This document shows positions 54,612 through 63,069 of a DNA stretch of 64,000 bases, piece after piece (positions within the stretch are counted from its first letter, which is position 1; each line of letters begins with the position of its first letter). Below the pieces are notes generated by a model that had not been told where the DNA came from, searched no databases, and saw only the letters and a program-made list of their open reading frames with translations. Where the stretch lies: positions 1 to 64,000 of the forward strand of contig CAZVYG010000004.1 in the NCBI GenBank assembly GCA_964631605.1. Reading direction: 5' to 3'. The stretch is from JARKQH01 sp964631605 (GTDB lineage: Bacteria; Verrucomicrobiota; Verrucomicrobiia; Limisphaerales; UBA8199). The translations under genes were made by a program, and so were the position numbers.

Positions 54612-55349
54612 ATGTTTCAAAATATCGGGGAAATGGTGATTTTGTTCTGGCGCACGCTGCTGGCCCTGCCGCAGACGTGGCGGCAGCGGCAAAAGGTGTT
54701 CGATCAGTTTTTCGAGATCGGCAACGCCAGTCTTCTGATGGTCTGCATTCTGTCGTTTTTCATTGGCGGCGTCATTGCGCTCCAAACCGGGCCGGTGCTG
54801 GTTGAACGCGGTCTGGCCAGCGCGGTGGGGGGTGTTGTGGGCATCGCCATCTGCAAGGAGCTCGCGCCGGTGATGATGTCCATCCTGATTGCGGGGCGGA
54901 TCGGGTCGGCAATGGCGGCCGAAATTGGCTCGATGCGGGTGTACCAGGAGATTGACGCGCTGCGGACGATGAATATCAACCCGATTACCTTCCTGGTTCT
55001 GCCGCGGCTGGTCGCGATCGCGGTGGCGCTGCCGTTGCTGGTCGTTTTCTCCATTCTGGTGGGCTGGCTGGGCGGGGCCCTGGTTTCGGTTGCCAACACC
55101 CGGATTGATATTCCCTTCGAGGCTTTTTTCACCAACCTCAACGACGTCGTCGCCATCAAGGACGTGGTCAACGGCGTGTTCAAGAGCTTCATTTTCGCGC
55201 TGGTGGTGGGCACGGTTTGTTGTCACCAGGGCCTCATCACCCGTGGCGGGCCGCGGGGCATTGGCCGGTCCGTCACCAAGGCCGTGGTCAACTCGATCGT
55301 GCTGATCGTGCTCTTTGACTATATCCTCACCCGAATTCTGCTGCGCTGA
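54612..55349 (+). CDS. mlaE: MlaE-type ABC lipid transporter permease
   Basis: A 245-residue permease of the MlaE family. Family marks are the N-terminal amphipathic helix, VCILSFFIGGVIALQTG, the helix ending GRIGSAMAAEIGSMRVYQEIDALRTM in continuous sequence, and the C-terminal GRSVTKAVVNSIVLIVLFDYILT. It forms the inner-membrane part of an MCE lipid transporter with MlaF and MlaD. Its stop overlaps the mlaF start by one base (TGATG). Confidence 0.95.
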   Translation: MFQNIGEMVILFWRTLLALPQTWRQRQKVFDQFFEIGNASLLMVCILSFFIGGVIALQTGPVLVERGLASAVGGVVGIAICKELAPVMMSILIAGRIGSAMAAEIGSMRVYQEIDALRTMNINPITFLVLPRLVAIAVALPLLVVFSILVGWLGGALVSVANTRIDIPFEAFFTNLNDVVAIKDVVNGVFKSFIFALVVGTVCCHQGLITRGGPRGIGRSVTKAVVNSIVLIVLFDYILTRILLR

Positions 55350-56137
55350 TGAACGGACCCAACTCCAACCTCCACGGTGTCAGCGTCCAGGTACGCGGGC
55401 TGCAAAAGAGCTTTGGCGGGCAGCGCGTGCTTAAAGGCCTGGATTTCGATGTCCAGGCTGGCGAGGTCTTCGTGATCATGGGGCCCAGCGGCAGCGGCAA
55501 AACCGTTCTGTTGAAACATCTGGTCGGTCTCGAGGAACCGGACGCCGGGGACATTTTAATCGAGGGGGAATCCATCCGGTCCGGTGACGTGTTGAGCAAA
55601 TACCGCCTGGCGATGGTGTTCCAATCCGGGGGGCTGCTGAATTCGCTGACGGTGGGCGAGAACGTCGGTCTGTACCTGAGCGAACACCGGCTCAAGCCGC
55701 CGGCGGAGATCGCGCGCATCGTCGAGGAGAAGCTCGAGGTGGTCGGGCTGGCGGGCACCCAGGAGAAAATGCCCTCGGAGCTCTCGGGGGGCATGCGCAA
55801 GCGCGCCGCCATCGCCCGGGCCCTGGTGATCGAGCCGCAGTTGATCCTTTACGACGAACCCACCAGTGAGCTGGACCCCCTCTCGGCCGTGGTCATCGCC
55901 GAGGAAATTGCCAGCCTGAACCAGCGAACCGGCGTCACCTCGTTGGTGGTCTCACACGATCGCGACCTGGCCTTTGGCGTCGCGGACCGGATCGCTGTGA
56001 TTCACGAGGGCCGCATTTTGACCATCGGCACGCCCGAGCAGGTTCGCCAATCCACCGAACCCCTGGTGCGGGAATTCCTCAGCGCCGGATTTAAACGCAA
56101 TTCTTCCTGGAAGTCTGGTTATGAAAAACACGCTTGA
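55349..56137 (+). CDS. mlaF: MlaF-type ABC lipid transporter ATPase
   Basis: A 262-residue ATPase. Walker A is GPSGSGKT at 45-52, the signature is ELSGGMRKRAAIARAL, and Walker B is ILYDEPTSELDP. LSGGMRKR instead of LSGGQQQR is characteristic of MlaF. The C-terminus ends in FLSAGFKRNSSW and overlaps the mlaD start by 17 bases, so the two are translationally coupled. Confidence 0.95.
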   Translation: MNGPNSNLHGVSVQVRGLQKSFGGQRVLKGLDFDVQAGEVFVIMGPSGSGKTVLLKHLVGLEEPDAGDILIEGESIRSGDVLSKYRLAMVFQSGGLLNSLTVGENVGLYLSEHRLKPPAEIARIVEEKLEVVGLAGTQEKMPSELSGGMRKRAAIARALVIEPQLILYDEPTSELDPLSAVVIAEEIASLNQRTGVTSLVVSHDRDLAFGVADRIAVIHEGRILTIGTPEQVRQSTEPLVREFLSAGFKRNSSWKSGYEKHA

Positions 56138-57137
56138 AACTCGTCTTGGTATTTTTGTGGCCCTGGTGGTCATTGCCGCGGTGTTGATCCTCGAAACCCT
56201 GGGCGGCATTGACCTGTTCCAGCGCGGCTATTACGTGGCCGCGCTGTTCGATAATGTGCAGGACCTCAAGGTCGGCGACCGCGTTAAGATGGCCGGCGTC
56301 GAGATCGGGCGTGTGCACGGCATCGAGCTGACCAACAATAAAGTGCTGGTGAGCATGAAGCTTAAAGAAGGCGCCCAGGTCAGGACCGACAGCATTGCCC
56401 GGGTGCTATTCACCGGCTTGATGGGCCAGAATTACGTCGCCATCAGCTTCGGCTCGCCCACCGCGCCGCTGGCCGCCCGGGAAAACACCTTCCTCGCCAC
56501 CGCCGAACAGCCTGACCTGGCGGCGATCATGCAGAAAATGGACAACGTCGCTTCCGGCGTCGAGAACCTCACCCGCAGTTTTACCGGCGAGAAGATTGAC
56601 AATCTGCTCGGCCCCTTCACGGATTTCATCAAGGCCAACCAGCTTCCCCTCACCACGACCATCGCCAACCTCCAGAAAATCTCGACGCAAATCACGCGCG
56701 GAGAGGGAACCGTGGGCAAGTTGATTTACGATGACGCTCTCTACCAGTCCGCGCACGGCGCCCTGACCAACATCCAGGACCTGACGGCCGATGTGAAGCT
56801 CGGGCTGACCGACGCCCGCCACGCCATGAGTGATGCCCGCCTGGCCATTGGCGACGCCCGCGAGTTGATGGCCAACGCCAAAGCCGGGCAGGGTACCGTC
56901 GGCCGACTGCTCACCGACGACGCGCTTTATCGCGAGACAACCAATTCCATGACCAATCTCCGCGAGATTCTCCAGAAAATGAACCAGGGCCAGGGGACCG
57001 TCGGCAAACTGATCAACGACCAGGAATTTTACAAGAACGCCAAGCTGAGCCTGCAGAAGGTGGACAAGGCCACCGAAAGTCTGGAGGACCAGGGCCCGCT
57101 CAGCGTGATCGGCCTGGTGGTTGGCAACCTGTTTTAA
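56121..57137 (+). CDS. mlaD: MlaD-type MCE-domain lipid-binding protein
   Basis: A 338-residue protein with an N-terminal membrane helix (about 10-27) and one MCE domain (about 35-113), which contains VGDRVKMAGVEIGRV. A helical region follows. Three copies of a G-x-G-T-V-G-[KR]-L-[IL]-x-[DN]-D-x-x-[LF]-Y-like motif occur at 195-208, 256-270 and 290-304. In MCE systems this protein forms a hexameric ring or tube that passes lipids between membranes. The C-terminus is hydrophobic (VIGLVVGNLF). It is the last gene of the block. Confidence 0.94.
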   Translation: MKNTLETRLGIFVALVVIAAVLILETLGGIDLFQRGYYVAALFDNVQDLKVGDRVKMAGVEIGRVHGIELTNNKVLVSMKLKEGAQVRTDSIARVLFTGLMGQNYVAISFGSPTAPLAARENTFLATAEQPDLAAIMQKMDNVASGVENLTRSFTGEKIDNLLGPFTDFIKANQLPLTTTIANLQKISTQITRGEGTVGKLIYDDALYQSAHGALTNIQDLTADVKLGLTDARHAMSDARLAIGDARELMANAKAGQGTVGRLLTDDALYRETTNSMTNLREILQKMNQGQGTVGKLINDQEFYKNAKLSLQKVDKATESLEDQGPLSVIGLVVGNLF

Positions 57138-57150
57138 TCTCCCCCTCGGC

Positions 57151-57981
57151 TTAAGAAGTGATCTGACGGGCTCGGTAAAACCGGCGGGGCTGGCTTGAGC
57201 TGGCTGTGTCCACGTATTGGCCGGTGCCGCTGGTGTTGGCTGTTACTGTCCCGAGCACCTGCCACTGGCCGAGGTTTTCTGCTCCTTGAATTTCGTAGGT
57301 GAAGCCTGGCGCCCCCCTCAGGCTCACAACAGCCTGTTTTTGCGCGTTCAACCGAAGGGTAAGGCTGGCTGATTGGGGAGCGGTGAGTTGGCGCAGGCGA
57401 TAGAAACGCGCGGGGTAGGCGGGGGCATTGGTGTCGGTAAATTGGGCCGAACCCGTCGGGCTCAGTGTGATCGTCCCCAGGACGAGCCACTTGCTGAAGG
57501 TCTGGCTGGCCTGTACTTCATACGTGTAACCCGCCGGGCCGGTCACGGACAGCAGAGCGTATTTCTGCGGCGTGATTCGGGCTGTGAGGGTGGGCTGGGT
57601 GGGGCTGGGCACCAACTGGCTGACCTCGGTCGAAAAGGGGCTCTCGAGGCCGGAGCTGCTGAGGGCGGTGGCGGCGAAGTAATACCGGACGCCGGCGACG
57701 AGGCCGGTGACGGTGGCGCGGTTGGTGTTGCCCACTGACAGGAATGCGGCGTAGGTGCCGCTGGCAGTGCCATAATAGACCCGGTAACCTGTGACCTCGG
57801 TTGAAGGGCTGGGGTCCCATGCCAGGGTCACGCTGCCGGCAAATGAGCTCGCCTCGGCGAGAAGCGCGGCCAGGAGGCCAAGGAAAAATTTTTTGTGGAA
57901 CGCCCGCCGGCGCCTGGCGGGGCCGTGAGGAGCGGTTTGCTCCGGCTCGGGACGGGCGATTAAAGCTTGTTGTTTCAGCAT
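57151..57981 (-). CDS. Secreted fibronectin type III protein with two W...RFYR modules
   Basis: A 276-residue protein. A basic segment (about 20-32) precedes a hydrophobic export helix (about 33-48). A fibronectin type III domain follows at about 48-124 (VTLAWDPSPSTEVTGYRVYYG and TNRATVTGLVAGVRYYFAATA). Two copies of a beta-rich module lie at 131-197 and 204-272, each with YEVQ/YEIQ, W, FTD/YVD and a RFYR ending. Such small proteins probably sit in the periplasm or outside the cell. It converges on mlaD with 13 bases between stops. Confidence 0.85.
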   Translation of the reverse strand: MLKQQALIARPEPEQTAPHGPARRRRAFHKKFFLGLLAALLAEASSFAGSVTLAWDPSPSTEVTGYRVYYGTASGTYAAFLSVGNTNRATVTGLVAGVRYYFAATALSSSGLESPFSTEVSQLVPSPTQPTLTARITPQKYALLSVTGPAGYTYEVQASQTFSKWLVLGTITLSPTGSAQFTDTNAPAYPARFYRLRQLTAPQSASLTLRLNAQKQAVVSLRGAPGFTYEIQGAENLGQWQVLGTVTANTSGTGQYVDTASSSQPRRFYRARQITS

Positions 57982-58154
57982 GTCTCAAGGTCAGCAGACA
58001 TGGGGGATGCTGTGAACTTGGGAGCTTTCCGGTTGGCTCCCGGGTAAATCCTTGGATGTTTTTTTGAACGCGGGCGCGCATTGACGATGGCGTATTCATC
58101 GGCCACTCTTTGCGCGCCCGGCGGCGGGGGCGTCGCGTGGGGCTTGGTTGAGCT

Positions 58155-59321
58155 GTGAACGACGAATTACGTATTATTCCACTGTCGCGGCATCCGCGGG
58201 AAGTCAGCCGGTTCCTGAAGGTGAGTTACGGGATTTACGACGGGGACCCGCACTGGGTGGCGCCGCTGCTGTTGGACCTCAAGAAGGTCTTTACTGACGC
58301 CAATCCCCTGTTCGAGCATGCCCGGATGCAGCTTTGGATCGCCTCCAGGAACGGGCGGGATGTGGGGCGCATCGCCGGCATTGTGGATGAGGCCCATTGC
58401 AAGCTGGCCGGCCGGCGGGAGGCTTTTTTTGGCTTCTTCGAGTGCGTGAACGATGCCGAAGTCAGCCGCCGGTTGTTTGCCGCAGTGCAGCAGTGGGCGG
58501 CGGGTGAGCGTTGCCACGGTTTGTTGGGGCCGATGAACCCAACGACGAACGACGAATGCGGCCTCTTGATCGAAGGCTTCGACTCCGATCCCGTGTTCAT
58601 GATGACCTACAACCCGTCCTATTATCCGGCCCTGGTTGAGCGCGAGGGGTTTGTCAAAGCCAAGGACCTGCTGGCCTACCACTTCGACCTCGACAACATC
58701 CCGCTGGACCGGCTCATTCGCATTGCCGACAAGGTGAAAAAGCGGCACAGCGGTCTGAAGTTCCGGCCCGTCCTGCGCAAGACGCTCGACCAGGACCTGG
58801 CCAAGGTCAAAGAGGTGTACAACGAAGCGTGGCAGGGCAACTGGGGGTTCGTCCCGATGACCGATGCGGAGGTCAATTTCATGGCCGCGCGGCTCAAGCC
58901 GCTGCTCATGGAAGGCCTGGTCTGGCTTGCCGAGGCGGGGAACGAGCCGGTGGGTTTTCTATTGGCCCTGCCTGATTTCAACATCGCGCTCAAGCCCCTG
59001 CGCGGCAAGTTGTTCACGCCGAAGCTGGCCGGTTTCATTCCCTATCTGCTGGGCTGGAAACGGCCCCGCAGAACCCGTGTGTTAACGCTAGGCGTCAAGG
59101 AGCAATACCGGTCGCGAGGGCTGGAATCGGCGCTGCTGATCGAAGGTTTGAAAGTGGGGTTCGAGGCCGGAGTTCGCGAGTCGGAAGCCTCGTGGATTCT
59201 CGAGGACAACCTCATGATGTGCCGGGTCCTCGAAGGCATTGGCGGCAAGCCCTACAAGACCTACCGCCTCTATCGAAAGGATAGTGGACCACCGGCGGGG
59301 AGGAGCATGGAGAAAAGGTGA
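58155..59321 (+). CDS. GNAT-like acyltransferase (YghO-like)
   Basis: A 388-residue protein with a GTG start. The N-terminal half has GIYDGDPHWVAPLLLDLKKVFTDANPLFEHA, and GLLGPMNPTTNDECGLLIEGF is characteristic of the YghO-type group. The C-terminal half looks like a GNAT acyl-CoA-binding fold (GVKEQYRSRGLESALLIEG). Substrate unknown; some relatives sit near lipid genes. Its stop overlaps the start of the GspE-like gene by four bases (GTGA). Confidence 0.85.
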   Translation: MNDELRIIPLSRHPREVSRFLKVSYGIYDGDPHWVAPLLLDLKKVFTDANPLFEHARMQLWIASRNGRDVGRIAGIVDEAHCKLAGRREAFFGFFECVNDAEVSRRLFAAVQQWAAGERCHGLLGPMNPTTNDECGLLIEGFDSDPVFMMTYNPSYYPALVEREGFVKAKDLLAYHFDLDNIPLDRLIRIADKVKKRHSGLKFRPVLRKTLDQDLAKVKEVYNEAWQGNWGFVPMTDAEVNFMAARLKPLLMEGLVWLAEAGNEPVGFLLALPDFNIALKPLRGKLFTPKLAGFIPYLLGWKRPRRTRVLTLGVKEQYRSRGLESALLIEGLKVGFEAGVRESEASWILEDNLMMCRVLEGIGGKPYKTYRLYRKDSGPPAGRSMEKR

Positions 59322-60547
59322 CAGAGAATATGAGCTATACCATTGAGTACTTACAATCCGAGTCGGCGGCGCAGGGCGTGGAAGTGAGCGTGCTGGTCAA
59401 CTGTCTGATTCAGGATGCGATTCGGCTGGGGGCCAGCGATTTGCATGTTGAACCCTGGGAGGACTCGATCGCCGTTCGCGCGCGGGTCAACGGCGTGCTG
59501 ACCGAGGTGGCTCATCTTCCATTGGAGTTGCTGGACAAAATCTCGATGCGCTTCAAGGTGTTGGCCAATCTGGTCACTTACGAGGCCGGGATGCCCCAGG
59601 ACGGCGTGGCCCTTGGCGGCCCGGAGCTCGAGGGAGTTCAATTGCGAATTTCAATTTTCCCAACCACCCGCGGCGAGAAAATTGTGACGCGCTTGTTCGA
59701 TCCGCGGGACCGGCGGTTCGAGCTGGCCACGCTGGGCTTCGAGGATTCGACCCTCCAGGGCCTGCTGCGCGTGCTCAAACGCAGCAGCGGGCTGCTCTTG
59801 TTCACCGGCCCCACCGGCTCCGGCAAAACCAGCACCATGTATTCTTCGCTCTGCTATATCATGCAGCGCGATGGGGTCAGCGTCAGCATCAGCACGGTGG
59901 AAGATCCGGTCGAGTTCAACCTCCCCATGGTCAGCCAGACCCAGATCAATCCCGCGAAGGATTTCACCTACGCCAAGGCGTTGCGCAGCATCATGCGGCA
60001 GGACCCGCAGGTCATCATGGTTGGTGAAATTCGCGATCCGGAGACCGCGGCAATCGCAGTTCAGGCGGGCCTGACCGGCCACCTGGTGATCAGTACCATC
60101 CATTCCGGGGTGGCGGCCGGGGCCTTTACCCGCCTGATAAACATGGAGATCGAGCCATTCATGCTCGCGTCCAGCGTGCTCGGTGTCATGGGCCTGAGGT
60201 TGGTTCGGCGCAACTGTCCGGCTTGCGCCCAGCCCTACGAACCCACCTCCAGCCAGCTCAAGGTGGTGCCTGAGTCCGCTCTGGCGGGGGCGCAGTTCCG
60301 CCGCGGCGCCGGTTGTGAGCAATGCAATCAGACCGGCTACCAGGGCCGCATGCCGGTCAGCGAACTGCTCGTGGTCAACGAACCTTTCCGTGAGGCTCTC
60401 CTCCGCAAGGTGACCACTTCGGCCCTGGAGGAAATCGCGATTCAACAAGGCATGCGCACTTTGTGGCAGAACGGTCTTTACCGCGCGCTGACCGGCCAGA
60501 CCACCCTCGAAGAAATTATCCGGGTGCTGGCGGCGGATATGATATAA
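59318..60547 (+). CDS. GspE/PilB-type secretion ATPase, short form
   Basis: A 409-residue hexameric ATPase of the type II secretion/type IV pilus family. It has SDLHVEPWED, Walker A GPTGSGKT at 164-171, the Walker B region IMVGEIRDPETA, the His box STIHSGVAAGA and a CPAC...CEQC zinc-binding tetracysteine. The N-terminal MshEN-type domain of full-length GspE/PilB is missing. The start is GTG at 59318 in a four-base overlap with the upstream gene; ATG at 59330 is an alternative. No other secretion genes are nearby, so a PilT-like or detached role is possible. Confidence 0.9.
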   Translation: MTENMSYTIEYLQSESAAQGVEVSVLVNCLIQDAIRLGASDLHVEPWEDSIAVRARVNGVLTEVAHLPLELLDKISMRFKVLANLVTYEAGMPQDGVALGGPELEGVQLRISIFPTTRGEKIVTRLFDPRDRRFELATLGFEDSTLQGLLRVLKRSSGLLLFTGPTGSGKTSTMYSSLCYIMQRDGVSVSISTVEDPVEFNLPMVSQTQINPAKDFTYAKALRSIMRQDPQVIMVGEIRDPETAAIAVQAGLTGHLVISTIHSGVAAGAFTRLINMEIEPFMLASSVLGVMGLRLVRRNCPACAQPYEPTSSQLKVVPESALAGAQFRRGAGCEQCNQTGYQGRMPVSELLVVNEPFREALLRKVTTSALEEIAIQQGMRTLWQNGLYRALTGQTTLEEIIRVLAADMI

Positions 60548-60634
60548 ACAAGACGTTGGAAATCGCGGCCGCCCGCCGATTGCCCCTCAACCCGGGGCGC
60601 GGAGCTTTCGCGGGAAAGACGGTCGCCGTTGCTT

Positions 60635-61705
60635 ATGTCGCGTTGTATCAGAGATTCCAGTTTTAGCCGGAGCTTGCGCTTTGCGGCGGCGGCTTGGGTG
60701 TTCGTTCGTGCTCTTTCCGGAACTGTTGCAGGCGGGGAGCCGTTACCGGTTGCCCCGGCCAAGCCGGCCGCCCGAATTGTTATTGTCAAAGACCCGGAAG
60801 CGACGGTGACCTTCCAGGTTCAGCCGCAGGTGATGCAGACAATGATGGAGCGTGCTATCACACGCCTCACGGGCAAATCCGATGTCCGAACTGCGTGGCT
60901 GCAATTGGTGTCCACCCAGGACATCGTTGGCATCAAAGTTTACTCCTCCCCCGGTCCCACCAGCGGCACTCACCCCGCGGTTGCCCAGGCGGTTATTGAG
61001 GGCCTGCTTGCCGCCGGCTTGCCGGCTACCAACATCATCGTTTGGGACAAACAATTCACTGACCTCCGTTTGGCCGGGTATCTGCCGCTGGCCGAACGGT
61101 ATCAGGTCCGCCTCGCGGGGGCTTTTCAAGCGGGTTACGACGACGACACTTTTTATGAGTCCGCGATTCTCGGCAACCTGGTCTGGGGCGATTGGGAGTT
61201 CGGCAAGTCTGGCAAAGGCGTCGGGCGCAAGTCCTTCGTCTCGCGCCTGGTGAGCCGGGACATGACCAAAATCATTAACGTTGTACCCCTGTTGAACCAT
61301 AACCTGGCAGGCGTTTCCGGCTGCCTCTACAGCTTAACCACCGGAAGCGTGGACAACTTTGCCCGGTTCCAATCTGACCCCGACCGGTTGGCCACCGCCA
61401 TCCCCGAGATTTACGCTTTGCCGGCGTTGTCCGACCGAGTGGTACTAAATATCGTGGATGCCACCATTTGCCAGTACGAAGGCAGCGAGCGCAGTCTCCT
61501 CCACTACTCGACCGTCCTCAACGAGTTGTGGGTGAGCCGCGATCCCGTGGCCCTGGATGTGTTGTGCCTTCAGGAGCTCGAGCGGCAGCGCAGCCGCCAT
61601 GGCGCCGCTCCCCTCAAACCCAACTTCGACATCTACGCAAATGCGGCGCTCCTCGAATTGGGGGTTTCGGACCTGAAAAAAGTGGAAATCGAGCGGCAGC
61701 CTTGA
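60635..61705 (+). CDS. DUF362-family exported protein
   Basis: The ATG at 60635 gives 356 residues with a hydrophobic, signal-like N-terminus (about 12-30). The DUF362 pattern is visible in VSTQDIVGIKVYSSPGPTSGTHPAVAQAVIEGLLAAGL, read as two adjoining parts, and in SRDPVALDVLCLQ near the end. The Cys clusters for iron-sulfur binding found in some DUF362 proteins are absent. Function unknown. It lies 87 bases after the GspE-like gene and may be part of the same transcript. Confidence 0.8.
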   Translation: MSRCIRDSSFSRSLRFAAAAWVFVRALSGTVAGGEPLPVAPAKPAARIVIVKDPEATVTFQVQPQVMQTMMERAITRLTGKSDVRTAWLQLVSTQDIVGIKVYSSPGPTSGTHPAVAQAVIEGLLAAGLPATNIIVWDKQFTDLRLAGYLPLAERYQVRLAGAFQAGYDDDTFYESAILGNLVWGDWEFGKSGKGVGRKSFVSRLVSRDMTKIINVVPLLNHNLAGVSGCLYSLTTGSVDNFARFQSDPDRLATAIPEIYALPALSDRVVLNIVDATICQYEGSERSLLHYSTVLNELWVSRDPVALDVLCLQELERQRSRHGAAPLKPNFDIYANAALLELGVSDLKKVEIERQP

Positions 61706-61811
61706 AGAATGCCGGTAGCAAGACCTTCAGCCTTCATTCACATGCGTTCGGATTTGAGCGGAACGACGGACTTCACCGGGGGCGCTGGAAGGTCGCGAAG
61801 CGTCTTGGAGT

Positions 61812-61833
61812 GCGGCAGTCCCCTGCCGCTTTT
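61812..61833 (+). repeat. GCGGCAG/CTGCCGC hairpin with T tail (REP-like or terminator)
   Basis: GCGGCAG at 61812-61818 pairs with CTGCCGC at 61823-61829 around a four-base loop, followed by TTTT. It sits about 105 bases after the DUF362 stop and could end that transcript. The surrounding bases encode VLECGSPLPLF in one frame, a peptide I recall as recurring across Verrucomicrobiota intergenic DNA, which points to a dispersed repeat. Confidence 0.5.
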
Positions 61834-61875
61834 CCCCGGCGACGGGTGGAGAAGGGGTGAGCGGTCGGGACGCCC

Positions 61876-61907
61876 GGGACAACAGGACAACGGGACTATG
61901 GGACTAT
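61876..61907 (+). repeat. Four-unit 8-bp tandem repeat
   Basis: Four consecutive 8-bp units: GGGACAAC, AGGACAAC, GGGACTAT, GGGACTAT. The units differ by one to three bases. No coding or regulatory function is evident. Confidence 0.7.
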
Positions 61908-61961
61908 CGGGCTGGTGAAAGGCGCGTTAACCCATTGGCGTTTAGGTTACTCAAAAAGGCG

Positions 61962-61989
61962 TTGACATCAACGGCTTGCTTGATATAAT
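61962..61989 (+). promoter_or_regulatory. Near-consensus sigma-70 promoter of the PEP-CTERM gene
   Basis: Perfect TTGACA at 61962-61967 and perfect TATAAT at 61984-61989 with a 16-base spacer. Transcription should start near 61996, giving a leader of about 66 nt before the ATG at 62062. This is the strongest promoter match in the window. Confidence 0.85.
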
Positions 61990-62061
61990 GGCGTCAAAAT
62001 CAGTCGTAATGTGCAGTTACCCTATGCCTGTCTGAGCAAAAAACAAAAGGACTACCCTCCC

Positions 62062-62793
62062 ATGAAAACTAAAGTTGTTTCCCTCCTCGGCGTCGCAGCG
62101 GTCGCTCTTGGCCTGGCCATGCCGGCTTTGGCGGTTCCCGTGACCTACTATGTTGACAGCAGTCAAAGCAGCCTGACGCTCTCGGGACAAGCCTTTGGGC
62201 TTCCATTTGCCGCCCAAGCACCGGGCTCATTGGTGGATGCTTTTACGGGCACGATCACCGGAGACCTGAACGGAGGAGTGCTCACCTTTAGCGGCGGGAG
62301 TTCCATAGTGGCGCTGCTGAACCCAGCGGGGTCTTTCACAACCGCGCCGAACACACTGGATGGGCCTGGTAACTACGGGGTGAAAGCGAACGGGTTTATT
62401 ACAGGTTACGGCTTGGCCACAATCAACGGCGTTTATCGGAACCTTATATTCGACATAACAGCGGGCACCGCCCAGGACGGCATGGCCCCGAGCGGCCAAA
62501 CACTGACGTTGACTTCAGGCAACCTGGATTACGGGATATTCTTGAATAGTCAACCTTTCCAAGCCGCTTCGTCATCCCTCATCGGCAAGGGAGGCGCCAA
62601 CACCTCGGCCGATTTGGTTGCCTTAACGCCGACGACCTTGGTGCTGCCGGTAAAGATCAGCACGGGTGTGTATTCCAATCGGCAGGAGGACTATTTGGGG
62701 GTCATCGTTGCGGTCATTCCCGAGCCTGGTGTGCTGAGCCTTGGACTGTTGGGGCTGCTGGCTGCCTGGATTGCCCGGGTGCGTCGGTCGTAA
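62062..62793 (+). CDS. PEP-CTERM sorted secreted protein
   Basis: The ATG at 62062 gives 243 residues with a classical signal peptide (MKTKVVSLLGVAAVALGLAM, cut after ALA). The mature part is a beta-rich, Gly/Thr/Ser-rich domain of no recognised family. It ends in IPEPGVLSLGLLGLLAAWIA followed by RVRRS, a PEP-CTERM signal. An in-frame ATG does not exist earlier; a GTG at 62011 would place non-signal residues before the leader. A near-consensus promoter lies upstream, suggesting strong expression. Confidence 0.9.
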   Translation: MKTKVVSLLGVAAVALGLAMPALAVPVTYYVDSSQSSLTLSGQAFGLPFAAQAPGSLVDAFTGTITGDLNGGVLTFSGGSSIVALLNPAGSFTTAPNTLDGPGNYGVKANGFITGYGLATINGVYRNLIFDITAGTAQDGMAPSGQTLTLTSGNLDYGIFLNSQPFQAASSSLIGKGGANTSADLVALTPTTLVLPVKISTGVYSNRQEDYLGVIVAVIPEPGVLSLGLLGLLAAWIARVRRS

Positions 62794-63069
62794 CGCCCAT
62801 GGCATTTGAGGCCCTCCAGCCGACTCAGGGTTCGGCCTTGCCGAGGACAGAGCAGGCAGCCTCAGGCTGAGAAAGTGAGCCCGCGCCGAGCCCGGCAAGG
62901 GGAAGGTTCAGTGTGGGCTGGCAGTGAGGACAACGGTCTCGCCCGCGGTCTGAAGATGCGCCGGGTCGTAAGCAAACAATCCCTTGCGCGTAAGCGGTTT
63001 AGGGTTTGACAATTTGCGGGCCCGGCAGGAAGCTGCTTTGAGAACCCAGTAATTGCTCAAGAAAAACCT

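Larger units (their letters stand above)
61706..61961. other. Intergenic region with a hairpin repeat and 8-bp tandem units
   Basis: The first 256 bases between the DUF362 gene and the next promoter hold no supported gene. They contain a GC-rich hairpin followed by Ts (61812-61833) and a four-unit 8-bp tandem repeat (61876-61907), listed separately. A short open frame here encodes a LECGSPLPLF peptide of a type I recall from many verrucomicrobial intergenic regions; it is treated as repeat, not gene. Confidence 0.55.

Noticed and set aside
63006..63035. TTGACA as a promoter for the last gene
   Set aside because: No -10-like hexamer lies 15-19 bases downstream.
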